Part shown: one piece after another, positions 22,814-34,199 of the stretch
Numbering within the stretch: position 1 is the first letter of the stretch
How the letters are laid out: the number at the start of each line of letters is the position of its first letter
Assembly: GCA_947095535.1 (NCBI GenBank)
Contig: OX352773.1
Coordinates: forward strand, 232,171,477 to 232,235,476
Origin: Poecilobothrus nobilitatus
Lineage: Eukaryota > Arthropoda > Insecta > Diptera > Dolichopodidae
DNA length: 64,000 nt
Direction: 5' to 3'
Made by a program: the position numbers and the translations under genes
Notes under the pieces: generated by a model
Database searches by the model: none
What the model was told of the DNA's origin: nothing
The model's input: the letters and a program-made list of their open reading frames with translations, nothing else

Positions 22814-24182
22814 CAGTGGAACTTTCCTAGCTCGAACTTCTCCTGAACTCGAACTATTTTGATACATTTAAAATTTTGTTGCAATTGTTTATATCAATTA
22901 GTTTCTCTTACTCAAAAATCTCTTTAATTCGAACTATTTAACTTTTTGTTGAATTAAATTGAAAACAAAATATAACTTTTGTTATTCTCTTTATTTTTAG
23001 CACATTTCCAAAAAAATTTTGAAAAAATGTGCTTATTAGTTTCACTCTATCCGTCCGTCCGTCTGTTTACAAAACTTCTACACCGTTAAAGATAGAGAAA
23101 AAAATGTTTAACCATGGGTAGGTCTCATAAAAAAAAATTAGTTTTGTGGAACAACTTTTTTATGTAGCCCCATCCATTACGGAGCTACAGCCCCTTAAGC
23201 TTTGAAAAAGCCCTATTTTTAAATACATATATCTTATGTTCTGCTTCAAATTTTTTCAATCATTCGACAGATATTTTTTTTAACTTTGTTAATTAATATC
23301 AAAATTATACAATTTTTATAAATTTTAAAATTTACCGTTATGTGAAAACCAAATTTTGCATGATTTTTCTATCTTCATAACTCCGACACGCTTTTAGATA
23401 GAGGCTTAAAATTTTGTGGCAAGAAAGAACTTTTAGAATTAGTATAAGTTTGCCCAGAAAATTTGTTTTGAGCCACACCTTGTTTATTAGCTATTAGGGT
23501 TCAAAAATTGAAAATATGCAATTTTTAAACACCTGTAACTTAGGAACCTGTTAACGGTTTTTCTTAGTTATAAAGACTTACAGCCCCTCAAAATTCAGTG
23601 TTATTTTCACATATTTTCTTAATACAAAAAACTTCTTAAATTTTATTTTTTAAATTTTCTAATTTTTATGCAAGCCACAATTCTAAACAGTTCGTATTGT
23701 GTTTTGGAAATGTGCGCTTTTAAAAACCGTTGGTTTACATTCTACCTTGTTTAGTTATTATCCTCTCATTTCAGTTTTAGTTTTAATCATTATGTGTTAA
23801 CATGATGTGGATGTAGGTACTTGTTGTTTACATATTTGACAGTGTTATAAACATTCAGTTCAGGCAAATAACATATTTTTTGTGTTCGTTGTAAATTTGA
23901 AAATTAAAATGCCGGGTAGAAAATTAAAATATTGATATTTAAAAGAAAAAGTTAATTTAATTATGCTTTGTGCAATTTTTTTTAGGTCTCTATTTCTCGC
24001 ACTTGTGTACTGGTTTCTTTTGCGATAGTAATCATTTGTGTAAAGATTTCTAGAAGATTCAATCGAAAAATATTTCAATTTCTAATTATTATTAATTAGA
24101 AACTGAAATATTAAAGTGAAACTTTTATAACTCAAACTTTCTAGATGTTCGGAAATTGGTTCGAGTTGTAGAAGTTTCACTG
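22814..24182. mobile_element. Candidate pogo/Tigger-like element flanked by TA, carrying a nested family E copy
   Basis: The left end CAGTGGAACTTTCC (22814) is preceded by TA. The right end read on the minus strand is CAGTGAAACTTC (from 24182), and on the plus strand it is followed by TA at 24183-24184. Inner sequence near both ends has AACTCGAAC-type words. Ends starting CAGTG with AACTCGAA words and TA targets are typical of pogo/Tigger elements in the Tc1/mariner superfamily. No transposase frame is present. Family E copy 1 lies at 22999-23745. The right end coincides with the centre of a 280-bp palindrome, so the right boundary is less certain. Confidence 0.45.
22999..23745 (+). mobile_element. 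Family E, copy 1 (best preserved)
   Basis: The 5' hairpin is AGCACATTTCC...AAATGTGCT (22999-23032), followed by a short GTCC run at about 23050-23062 and GTTTACAAAACTTCTACACC. The body contains GTAGCCCCATCCATTACGG and CACCTGTAACTTAGG. The 3' inverted arm GGAAATGTGC is at 23706-23715, followed by the hairpin AAACCGTTGGTTT (23724-23736). It has the same structural plan as families A-C but different end sequences. It is non-coding and nested in the TA-flanked element around it. Confidence 0.7.
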
Positions 24183-24282
24183 TACTAATTAATAAAAATT
24201 AGAAATTGAAATATTTTTCGATTGAACCTTCTAGAAATCTTTGCACAAAAGATTACTATCGCAAAAGAAACCAGTACACAAG
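24002..24282. repeat. Nested palindrome: 97-bp arms around an inner 23-bp hairpin
   Basis: Outer arms 24002-24098 and 24185-24282 are inverted copies with a handful of differences; both contain GTACTGGTTTCTTTTGCG on their respective strands. Between them, 24115-24137 and 24159-24181 form an inner inverted repeat (AGTGAAACTT...AAGTTTCACT) with the sequence of the pogo-like terminus. Only about 15 nt on the left side lacks a partner. Confidence 0.85.
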
Positions 24283-24610
24283 TTTGTTTCACTATTGAGT
24301 GGATCCAAAAAATAAATATACTAGAATATAATGTAAACATACATTACAGTCTATAGAGATATTTTGTGGAGTCTTCATTATAGTATGAGCATATTTCTTT
24401 CCACAAAATCAATCGAATACAAGAAAGATAAGTTTATTAATATAAAGTCGTAATATTAGAAAATTGTGCAAGACATTGTCACAATATAGGTGTGGTAAAT
24501 AGAGATATAGTAAAAAATGACTATAAAAAATGACAAAAAAAATTTAAAGAAATTTTTAAGATTTTTAAAATGGTTGATCGAAAAAAAAGCTAAAATAAAC
24601 TATTGTTATA

Positions 24611-25641
24611 AAGGGTGTTCAAAATTGAGGTATCATTTTGATTTTGCCGCCATTTTTTTTCTACCTGGAATTTTTATACGAGGTTTCTTTAGGTATATTC
24701 TAAATACATTCCGGTTAGTTAATATGGAACGTTACACGAAGGAACAACGTGTTTTTGTTATTACAACATTTTTTGAAAATAGTAAAAGTTTTCAAGATGT
24801 AATTAGGAAATTTCGAACAAAATTTGGTAGAGAAAATGCTCCAACAAATCGTGCCATCAAGCTGATCTTGGGCAATCGAAAAACAAGAAGAAAATGAGAA
24901 TTTTTTTAACAAAATAATCTTCACCGACGAAGCTCATTTCCAGCTCAATGGCTACGTCAATAAACAGAATTGCCGCATTTGGGCTGAAGAGAATCCAAGG
25001 GTTATCTTAGAGCAACCAGTACATCCACAAAAAGTTACGGTTTGGTGTGGAGGTTTGTGGTCAGGAGGAATCATCGGACCATATTTTTTTAAAAACGCAA
25101 ATGGAAATGAAATGGTCAATGGAAATCGCTACAGGGAGATGATCCGAAGCTTTTTGTGGCGGGAAATTGATGATTTGGACGTAGAGGATATGTGGTTTCA
25201 ACAGGACGGTGCCACTTACCACACAGCAAGAGAAACAATGGATCTTTTGAAGGAAAAGTTCGAAGATCGCATTATTTCTCGTAGAGGAGGAGTGATGTGG
25301 CCACCAAGATCGTGCGATTTGACACCGTTGGATTTTTTTTGTGGGGTTTTGTGAAATCGAAAGTGTACAGCAATAATCCCACAACAATTCAAGAGCTTAA
25401 AAACAACATTATCGAGCAGATTTCAACCATTGAGAACAGTTTATTGAACAACGTGATTCAGAATTTTGGTAAGAGATTGGAAGCCTGCCGAAGTAGTAGA
25501 GGGGGCCACTTGGCCAACATAATTTTTCATTATTAACCGGAACCTATTTGTAATAAATTAAAATAAAAATATATTTAATATTTCAAAACAAAAGTCTTTT
25601 TTTATTAAAATTAAAATGATACCTCAATTTTGAACACCCTT
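24611..25641 (+). mobile_element. Mariner-like element with intact inverted repeats, internally deleted
   Basis: The terminal inverted repeats are identical for 29 bp, starting AAGGGTGTTCAAAATTGAGG at 24611 and in reverse ending at 25641. Both are flanked by the TA target duplication (24609-24610 and 25642-25643). The 1.03-kb interior holds transposase pieces in the same direction. It is shorter than usual for its type because the region between the DNA-binding domain and the catalytic domain is missing. With identical ends it could still be moved by a transposase made elsewhere. Confidence 0.9.
24724..25536 (+). pseudogene. Broken mariner-type transposase (DD41D spacing)
   Basis: The N-terminus starts at ATG 24724 (MERYTKEQRVF) and is a helix-turn-helix region like that before many insect mariner transposases. 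It breaks at TGA 24895-24897, where about 100 or more residues are deleted. The catalytic domain follows in the next frame: FTDEAHFQLNG with D at 24926-24928, WFQQDGATYHTA with D at 25205-25207, and CDLTPLDF with D at 25331-25333. The last two are separated by 41 residues, as in the DD41D (rosa-like) group. A one-base loss in a T run just after 25333 shifts the rest (KSKVYSNNP ... SSRGGHLANIIFHY, stop at 25536) back to the first frame. All three aspartates survive, but the protein cannot be made from this copy. Confidence 0.9.
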
Positions 25642-26404
25642 TATTAACAATAATAAAAAAGAAAATAAAATGATTTAATCTTTTTGAACTTGAAAAGTTT
25701 TGTTTTAAATATAATTTTCAAAATGTGGTTTGCATGAGGTTTCCTTTGATATAAAGATTTATTTTTTCTTCTTAAAACTTAATATTATTCTTTTTGTGAT
25801 TTAAAAAAAATCTTTATTGTAAAGAAAGTAAAATTTGGTGGTTTAAAAAAATTTCTGTAAAATTTAAATACAACAAAGAAAACACAAAAGTATGAAGTGA
25901 AAGTATTGCAATAGATCGAAATTTATTTAACTATGTTATTAAATAAAAATTAAAACAAAGTAACTATAATAGTACCTTATACGCAAAACGAATGATTTTT
26001 AATATTTCAAAAAAATATTTTTAAGAAAAATTATTAAAAATAAACTGACAGTTAATATCTTGAATATATTTGAGTAGCGGCCTCAAAAAAAGTACCTGTG
26101 ATAATTTGAAAAAACTCTGTCAAAATCCTGTCAACTTGAAACTTTCTGATAGCCTTTTCTCTAAATTTTGAAAATTTGCAAGCAGAAGAAAACGTGTTAA
26201 ATTTTTTATAGAGGAGATGATAATTTCATAATAATAGAGCTATGTGTAAAAATTCAAATGTCCATAAATCTAAGGTGTTATTTCTGAATTATTTTGTTAC
26301 GCATCCTGTAATCCAATGCGCAAAATAATATAAATATAAAAATATAATAATATAAAAAAATTCATGAAATATTTAAAAATCAAAAATGTTAATATAATAT
26401 TCAT
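25642..26404. other. AT-rich DNA without recognisable genes
   Basis: No frames, boxes or family matches seen. Confidence 0.4.
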
Positions 26405-26800
26405 TCTTTTCAGTACATTTTTCAAAATCTTTTTTGAAAAATTAGATTATCTATTATAGATAGTTCTACTCTGCTCGTCCCTGTGTTTAATACAAAACTT
26501 CTACTCCGGTTTAATACAGAACAATGAAATTTAAATCTAAGGATAAGCCTCTTAAAAAAAATTTAGAAATAAATGGAAAAATACAAAAATTTAAATTTCC
26601 TTAGAAAAATTTTTCTTTATCTTCCTCTGTTTAAGAGATATTAGCGGTCAAAAATTGAAAATTTGATATTTTTAGGCAACTGTAACTTAGGCATCTGCAC
26701 AAAATGTTTCAAAGTAAAATGCAAAAATTAAACCTTCGTCATTATATTTTGCATATCTATTGTGTTAACGTCTTTTCTTAATTATATAAGGTTTCCTTCA
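26405..26800 (+). mobile_element. Diverged family E relic (copy 4)
   Basis: Has a decayed start (GTACATTTTTCAAAATC with a partial hairpin), AATACAAAACTTCTACTCCG at about 26489, a GGATAAGCCTC segment, and AACTGTAACTTAGGCATCTG near 26679, in the order of family E. The 3' hairpin is not recognisable. It is much older than copies 1 and 2. Confidence 0.45.
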
Positions 26801-26886
26801 AATAAAAATAAAGTTTCTCCTAATTTTTAATAAGGAAAAATTCTTTTTATATAATATTGAAAGAAAATTTAGAAATTTTGGTGCAA

Positions 26887-26990
26887 GTAATAATAATAAT
26901 AATAATAGTAATAATAACAATAATAATAATAATAGTAATAATATTAATAGGAATAATAATAGTCACTGTTAACAAATAGTAATATTAATA
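26887..26990. repeat. AAT-rich microsatellite
   Basis: Imperfect run of AAT units with AGT, AAC and TTAAT interruptions. Confidence 0.85.
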
Positions 26991-26994
26991 GATG

Positions 26995-27176
26995 GTTTCA
27001 TTGTTTCCTTACAGTCCCACTTCCAATTCAATGTTTCCGTATCCATTTCCTATCCTTTCCTATCCTTACTCCCTAGCCAATATACTGCGTCCGCAGGTAA
27101 GGGTTTCATCCCATTATATTGGCTACAGGGGGAGGTGGGTTTAGTCAGTAAGAATCTGACACTAAAAAAAAAAAGA
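26995..27176 (+). mobile_element. Possible retroposon 3' end with A-tail
   Basis: A stretch of normal base composition holds pyrimidine-rich text (CCTATCCTTTCCTATCC), TACAGGGGGAGGTGGG and TAGTCAGTAAGAATCTGACA, then a poly-A tail ending at 27176. A TCTGACA-type ending followed by an A-tail resembles the 3' untranslated ends of some LINEs or their SINEs. There is no coding part and no clear target duplication, so this is tentative. Confidence 0.3.
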
Positions 27177-27202
27177 AGTTACACTTTTCTAAACCGTTTT
27201 AT

Positions 27203-28240
27203 TATACCCGTATGAACTATGTTCAAGGGTATAATAAATTTGCCTTTACGTTTGTGACACCTTAAAGGAGTCAAGCTAGATATAGTGTCAAAGGTATGGA
27301 TCGGCTCAGAATCGAATTCTGAGTCGATTAAGCCATGTACGTCCGTCCGTCCGTCCCCACGATAACTCAAAAAATAAAGGAGCTAGGAGGCTGAAATTTT
27401 TTTTACGGCCTTGAAATTTTTTTTGCAAAATTGTTAGTTTTGCTATTTAAATCCAACATTTTCGGTCGGCGGATTCGAGTAGCTGCCATACAACTTCTAT
27501 CTTTATATAGAAATAACTCAGTATCTATTCAAGCTAGGTTTCTGAAATTTTGCAAATGATGATTTTACATTGCAAGTTTTATGGCAACAACTTCTGTAAA
27601 ATTTGGTTGTGGTGGTGCGGCGGGTTCGGGTAGCTGCCATACAACTTCTCCGTTTAAATGAGAATAACTCAGTGTCTATTGAAGCTAGCAACCTGATATT
27701 TAGTAACAAGGTACCGAGTTACAGGCCAACAACTTTTGTAAAATTTGGTTGGTCTAGAGCATCCGGTTCAGGCTTCTTGCACCTCTTGGAAGTTAATAAA
27801 GCTAGGCGTCTGATATCTTGCAAATGATGATCAAATTTTATGGCAACCACTTTTGCAACGGGTGGTGCGACGGGTTCGGGTAGCTGCGGATAAGTTATAT
27901 CCGTTTAAATGAGAATAACTCAGTGTCTATTGATGCTAGGAACCTGAAATTTAGTAAAGAGGTTTCGAGTTATAGGCCAACAACTTTTGTAAAATTTGGT
28001 TGGTCTAGAGCAGCCGGTTCAGGCTTGTTGCACTTCTTGGAACTTAATGAAGCTAGGCCCAATAGATTCAGGTAGCTGTCATACAACTTCACAATTTACA
28101 TAAATATATCTCTGTAGTTCGGTACTAAAGCATCTGAATGTTTTTAAAAGATGATCAAGTTTTATAGAAACAGGATATATTACGTTCATACGGGTATATC
28201 AGAGTTGACACAGTCTACTCTACTGCACTCTTCCTCGTTT
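27203..28240 (+). mobile_element. Family B, copy 2 (unexpanded)
   Basis: Complete: TATACCCGTATGAAC start with GGGTATA hairpin, core, short GTCC run (about 27340-27355), ACGATAACTCAAAAA, several units with GGTAGCTGC and AGCCGGTTCAGGCTT, the inverted arm ACGTTCATACGGGTAT and terminus CTTCCTCGTTTT. It is about 1.04 kb, matching 58453-59493 closely. It represents the basic family length without the 307-bp array. The frames 27518-27709 and 27603-27827 are repeat sequence only. Confidence 0.8.
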
Positions 28241-28499
28241 TTTAATGAAATCCCTTAAATAATGTGTATTGTGTGAAGACTCCACGTTTTTATTCTAAAT
28301 ATTTGTGGGTGAAGCTTTAATAATTATCTACCGGGATAAACTAAATATTTCTTTCTGGAAAACACAATTAAAATATTACAAAGGGAGGAAGAAATTTAAA
28401 TTAATCTGCAAGTTTTTTGCAACTTTTTTTTTTTTGGAAATGTGCTAAAAATGATTAAATTATTTAAAAATTTTATTTTCAAAAAAATTTTATTATATT
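28241..28499. other. Spacer between family B and family A copies
   Basis: AT-rich. Contains a TTTTTGGAAATGTGC word at about 28433 and a run reminiscent of a family E end, but nothing more that can be supported. Confidence 0.35.
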
Positions 28500-29541
28500 T
28501 TTTATACCCTACACAATAAGTATAGGGTATATTAACTTTGGTATGGTATTTGTAACCACCAAAAGGAAGCGAGTTAAGTATAGACATGTATATATATTCT
28601 GAATCAGGATCACCTCCTGAGTCGATTTAGCGATGTCCGTCCGTCCGTCCGTACGCACGATAACTCAAAAAATAATGATGCTATCTTGATGAAATTTATA
28701 CTGTAGGTTAACAATGACTAAGGTAAGGCGGGGATTGTAAATGGGCGAAATCGGAACCGAAACCGAATACGCATATATTCGAGATTAATAAGGATAGAAA
28801 CCTAAAATTTTGTACGAAGGTGTGTTTTCCTAAATCCCTGATATCCCTAAAATTTGAGATGAATTGGAGTGGATGTTCCGGTACCTCCCATACAACTCCC
28901 AAAACCGAACAAGCATATCTTCGAAATTAATAAAGATAGGAACTTCAAATTTGATATGAGGGTGCTGTTTCCTAAATCCCTGATTTGCTTAAAATTTGAG
29001 ATTAATTAGAGTGGTCGTTCGGGTACCTCCCATACAATTTCCAAACCGAACAAGCATATCTTCGAAATTAATGAAGATAGAAACTTCAAATTTGGTACTA
29101 GGGTGTTGTTTCTGAATCCCTTATTTGTCGAAATTTTGAGATGAATTAAAATGATTGTTCGGGTATCTGCCACACAACTCCTAAGACCAAACAAGCAAAT
29201 CTTCGAAATTAATAAATATATAAACTTGAAATTTGATATAAGAATGTTCCACCCTGTTGATCTCTCTAAAATTTGAGATGAATTGGGGTGGTGGTCCGCG
29301 TGCCTTTACACACTTGCCAAGACGTAACAAGCATATTTTCGAATTTAATAAAGATAGAAATCTGAAATTTTGTAGAAAGGTTGTAAAAGCATTTATTTTT
29401 TTAGCTTAGTTATATTAAATACCTAACTAAAATAACTTATGGATTTTTAATTTAATTTTAATTTTTTAATTTTAATTTTTTTATATGTAGGGTATAAATA
29501 AGTCGGTTGCATCGACTTACTGTTACTTTTACTTGTTTTTA
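28500..29541 (+). mobile_element. Family A, copy 3
   Basis: Start TATACCCTACAC with TAGGGTATA hairpin at 28503-28530, core GAGTCGATTTAGCGAT, a short GTCC run (about 28636-28651), ACGATAACTCAAAAAATA, then four to five diverged units. Their landmark AAGCATATCTTCG lies at about 28911, 29052, 29193 and 29331, a spacing of about 140 bp. The 3' part has TATGTAGGGTATA, the hairpin AAGTCG...CGACTT and ACTTGTTTTT. The unit sequence differs strongly from copy 1, so this is a separate subfamily with the same ends. Confidence 0.8.
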
Positions 29542-31189
29542 TTATAATTTCGTGTATTTATACAATCTTATTATTAAATTTATTTTAGTCCTATTTATTG
29601 AAATTTTCGAATCAATGATTAATAAAATTAAAAGATTTAAAATTAAAATATTTTATAAAAAATTGTTAAAAAAAAAAAAAAAAACTGAAATCATTTTTTT
29701 ACTTTGAGTTTTTTTTATCTCTTCAAAAGTAGAAATAAAAATTGAAACTAATATCTAACGTGTTAAAAAATTTTACTAATTTAGAAAATTTAAATTTAAT
29801 ACATTAAATGGAGCTGATAAAAATGCACATGAGTTAAATTGAATAATATTAAATTGCATAATAAAAAATATTAATTTTGTGAATGAACTTTAGGAAAGGC
29901 TGAAAACTAAAACTAACTTTGAAACAATTATAATTCAATTCCTATATTAGATATTTATTTAAACTGTCAACGTAAATAATTGTATCTGGAATAAAAATCT
30001 TGAAATACGTTATATTCTATGCAATTTTTAATTAACAAAAGCCAATTTTGCACCATTTTCCTCCTAATAAAAACGCTTTAAATAAAAATTTTGTATTAAT
30101 AAGACGATTTTCCTTTTCAGTACAAAAACGCTACTTGAATATGGCTATTTACAAATGCCTTGTCTTAAAAATGTAAATTTTCAACAAAGAAAAACGATAT
30201 TTTTAAAACGAAAATTTTTATAAAAAATTTTGCAAAAGAAGAATTTGTCTGACTCTCAACGAGTTTATATTAAAAATATTAAAGTAAAAACTGAAATTTA
30301 AAGATTGATATTTAGTTTTTACGTAGAATATTATTTTTATCTACTATTTTACATTCAGATATCCTTAGGTACTTTAATATTTTACTAGGCAGCATAATTT
30401 TACAAAACTGACATATACCTAGATATTATTATGATATTCTATTTAATATACGTACCAGTATGATCTCTCTTAAGTTTCTTCTTGTCAAATTCACATCACA
30501 CTAGAAATTAGTCACAAGTTTGAAGATATGTTAAGCAAAATATTATAACTTTTTTGACATTGACAATTACAAAGAAACTGTTAAGGAAAATGTATTATAA
30601 ATTTCTAAATAAATTTTACAATTAGGTAATATAAAATAATAAAAAAAATTTAAGTGCCCTTTTAAATGTCACTAAAAATCAATTAAAACAATATAAAAGT
30701 TTTAATATCAATATAATAAAATACATACATATTACATACTTACATAAAATTTATATGTGTATGTACACTTATTATCAGCTTGTGTTTCAAGAGAGCGTAA
30801 CAAAACCGATAATGGTAAGATCTCGAAACTTTAAAATTCTGTTGTCCAAAATTTTTTAAAGGTTGTCTTTTTACCGTTATTTAAAAAGATGTTCTGATTA
30901 AAAAGTCCACTTTTCATAGAATTTTTAATAATAAGGAATAAAGCAAAATTAAATAATTTTATATGTATAGGTATTCAAAAATCCCAAAATCATAATCTGA
31001 AATTATAAAGTCCCAAATTACAAAATCTCAAATATAAAATCGTAAAATTAAAAACCTTTAAAATAACAGTTTAATAATACCACAAATGGTTGGTTTTTAA
31101 AATTTTATTTAGTGATGGACTTCAAAAAGTTTCCATAATTTATTGTTGAAATATGTATATAATAAATACCAGGAAAAGTGCATAAGATT
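29542..31189. other. AT-rich DNA without recognisable genes
   Basis: No supported feature; the frame at 29507-29707 is low-complexity and starts inside the family A end. Confidence 0.4.
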
Positions 31190-31612
31190 AGACTATGCCA
31201 ATCTACTATGACTATGCCTATCTGGGATACCCATATGAACGTAATATATCCAGTTTCTATATAACTAACCAAATTTTACAGAAATTGTTGTCATAAAACT
31301 TGATTTTCATTTGCAAGATTGCAGACGCCTAGCTTCGTTAAGTTCCAAGAGGTGCAAGAAGTCTGAACCGACTGCTTTAAATGAACAAAATTTTATAGTT
31401 ATTTACATTTAAAAAGAGAAGTTGTATGGGAGCTTCCCCAACCTATCGCCCCAGCACAACCAAATTTTACAGGTATTGTTGGCCTGTAACTCGACACGAT
31501 TTTGCGATAACTCGACACGAATTTGAGACACCTAGTTCTAATATATACTGAGTTATTTCCATGTAAAGAAAGAAGTTATATGGCAGGCTACTCGAAGCAT
31601 AGTTCATACGAG
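31190..31612 (-). mobile_element. Family B fragment (copy 5)
   Basis: Reverse strand: a CATATGAACGTAATATATCC phrase (reverse of the family 3' arm), a GCCTAGCTTCGTTAAGTTCC segment and GCCTGTAACTCGACACG, each shared with family B units. The GTCC head is missing. An ACTCGACACGA phrase is duplicated at about 31488 and 31508. Confidence 0.65.
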
Positions 31613-33549
31613 TATAAACAACAAAATATAAAAACGACTTTTACCTTTTTTCAAAAAACAATATCTTTTATTAATTAAAAAAAAAAATTAAAATAAAGTT
31701 TCCAAAATAGTTTAGACTAGCTCCAAAACAAGAAACATTTTCAATAACGAGTTTTTGACAACAGAATATTTTATAAACGGCATTTCGTAGTAGACCCGAT
31801 TTTAAAGGATAGAGATATCATTAATGCATTAATGATTTCATTTAAAATATTATTTTATATTAATAATAACGTTATACCATAATAATTTATATTATATTTA
31901 ATATAATAAATATATATATATGTATATATATATAATTATGTCTTAAATTAATTGTAAATTAATTGTGGTTTTCCTATTAATAAAATTATATAAAATAAAA
32001 ATTACCATATCGTAACCACATAATAATAATATAATCTTCGTTAAATAATTCGAAAGATAAAAATCTAAAATATGCATATATTAATATTATGTATCGACAT
32101 ATATGTAGCTATATATTATTATATAAAATATGTATATATTACATTATATTTAGAATAATTTTATAAATCATTTGACATTTTAATTATAAATAAAATTTAT
32201 TATTAATTGAAATGGCTGATAATTGTTATTCGTATATTTAAATTTAAATCGATGTTATAATAAAATGTTTTTCGATAATAAATTGTTGAATGTTAAAATG
32301 AATTTTATATAATATTTTTTACAAAGTATTAATAAAATATATATAATACCTTTTGTAAAAATATTGAATTTTTTATTTAATAAAAAAAAAAATTATGTTA
32401 AAATTTTTTTACTTAAACAGGGAATTTTCAATTAATGCTTGGTTATTAATGCTTTTGGTAATCATATAATTTTGTGACAAACTGAGAGACTTTAATAAAT
32501 TAACCACAAACTATTTTGATTAAAACTTAATTATCATTAAATATTTTATTAATTTCGAAATGTTCTATGCAAAAGCAAAAGCTATTTTTGTTTAAAAGAA
32601 ATTATGTGCCTAACATTTTTATGTGTGAATCAAGAAACAAGTATAATGCCAAATTAAATGACAGCTTAACTAATTTAAAATAATGTTCTTAATCCTTGAA
32701 ATTGAACTCGAAACAAATGAAATATAATGTCAGAACTTGAAATACTTAAACATGAATCTGCAGTGCAATTAAATGAATATTGAATTTAGATTTAAGACAT
32801 ACATAACGTATAAGAGTATACGTAACAGACGCTAAAGAAGGTATCTATATTATATTATTATAATTCCATAGATTCATTATTTATGATTTTATAACATTCG
32901 GCTATCACATATATTTTATGTACCAATATCACCAATGTAATGTACCAATACACATATTATATTTAATGTACCAATACACATATATTTAATGTACTGAATG
33001 AATATGATTTTCATTACTATACCAGCTGATATGGGTAGAATATCCAAAAATTATATTTGTACTACCAATAATGAATATTGTAAATTTTTAACACGATGAA
33101 AAAATTGGTCCACATGCCTATGGAAAAGGCTCCATTTTACAGTATCCAGTATTCTAAACGCCCATACTACCACCCAGTTGACTGGTACTAAAACAAAAAA
33201 AAAACTTATTAATTGTACATAATCATTCTTAGTTATATTGTTTGGATTTACATTTAGAAACAATTAGAAATTTACATATAACTTACTATCCCTGCTAATT
33301 ATTTTAAGAATTTCTTGAGAAGTGGATGTATCTTTTTTTCCAAAAAGTTTACCATAAAAGGTAAACTAATGCTACAATTTTGTTTTACTTAAACCTTCTG
33401 CAAAATACAAAATATAGCTATACAAACAATCGTATTCACCAACACGAAGCCAGACATATTATATTTTTTCTTCTTCGTATTACCGATTTAAGAAAAAAAT
33501 AATACTGTATCGGCCTTATTTTTTCTGGGTATTATTGCAGAACGCCTAA
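31613..33549. other. Very AT-rich DNA with TA microsatellite tracts
   Basis: Contains TATATATA tracts near 31908-31932. At 33060-33185 on the minus strand there is a short open frame after a pyrimidine-rich TTTTTTTTTTGTTTTAG that looks like a splice acceptor, but I recognise no protein. Otherwise featureless. Confidence 0.4.
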
Positions 33550-33742
33550 TTTTTTTTTTTTTAATGCATTTCTCTGGCACATAAATGTGGACAGGAAATT
33601 ACACAGCCTTTCCAGTTCAGGCGTGGCTGTAAATGTCGTAAGAGGAAATAACTCTTACGACGTGTGTGGTATTCGAACCCACACTCCCTCGATGTTTATA
33701 GCGTATTTTATACGCTCTTACCCACTAGGCCACCGAGGCCCT
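33550..33742 (-). mobile_element. tRNA-derived SINE, copy 3 (variant tail)
   Basis: On the minus strand: A-box TGGCCTAGTGG (plus-strand 33722-33732) and B-box GGTTCGAATACC (33669-33680) at the usual distance. GTCGTAAGAG and CTCTTACGAC follow, and the copy ends in poly-A at 33550-33562. The tRNA-like head and the GTCGTAAG body resemble the copies at 12378 and 38232, but the part after CTCTTACGAC is unrelated. Both pol III boxes look intact. The plus-strand frame across it is an artefact. Confidence 0.85.
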
Positions 33743-34199
33743 AAAATTATTTTTATTAAGTTTATTAAAACAAAGTTTTAAGGTTTAAATAGTTCACCAT
33801 CTGTGATCAATTAAATATTTTAATACCTACTGGATATTTACTTCTCTACAAGTAACAAAAAGCAGAGTATACGAAACTAAAAATAAATTAAAATTACTTT
33901 AAAATTTTCCCAAAATTTAAACATTTAGAAGGATGTCATTTCAAAAATTAAAAAAATTTTATAAAAAAAAAAAGTAATACGAAAAATGCGAATTGACATT
34001 TTTAATGTGATTTTAAATTCACATAAGGAACATAAATTTAAAAAAAAAAGCAAGAGAGTTAGAGTGGGTACCGACCTAGCAAATCCTAAAAAAAAAAAAT
34101 TTTTAAAAACTTTATACTGATATAGAAAACAACTTGAGAATTGATCAAAATTTAGTTTGTATAAACTTTATGCAACATTTCTCTAGTTTCAGCTCTTTT
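33743..34199. other. AT-rich spacer
   Basis: Nothing recognised beyond poly-A runs. Confidence 0.4.

Noticed and set aside
24517..24723. Upstream extension of the mariner frame
   Set aside because: It begins outside the inverted repeat at 24611; ATG 24724 gives the expected HTH start.
33587..33781. 64-codon frame on the plus strand
   Set aside because: It is the antisense of the SINE head including both pol III boxes.
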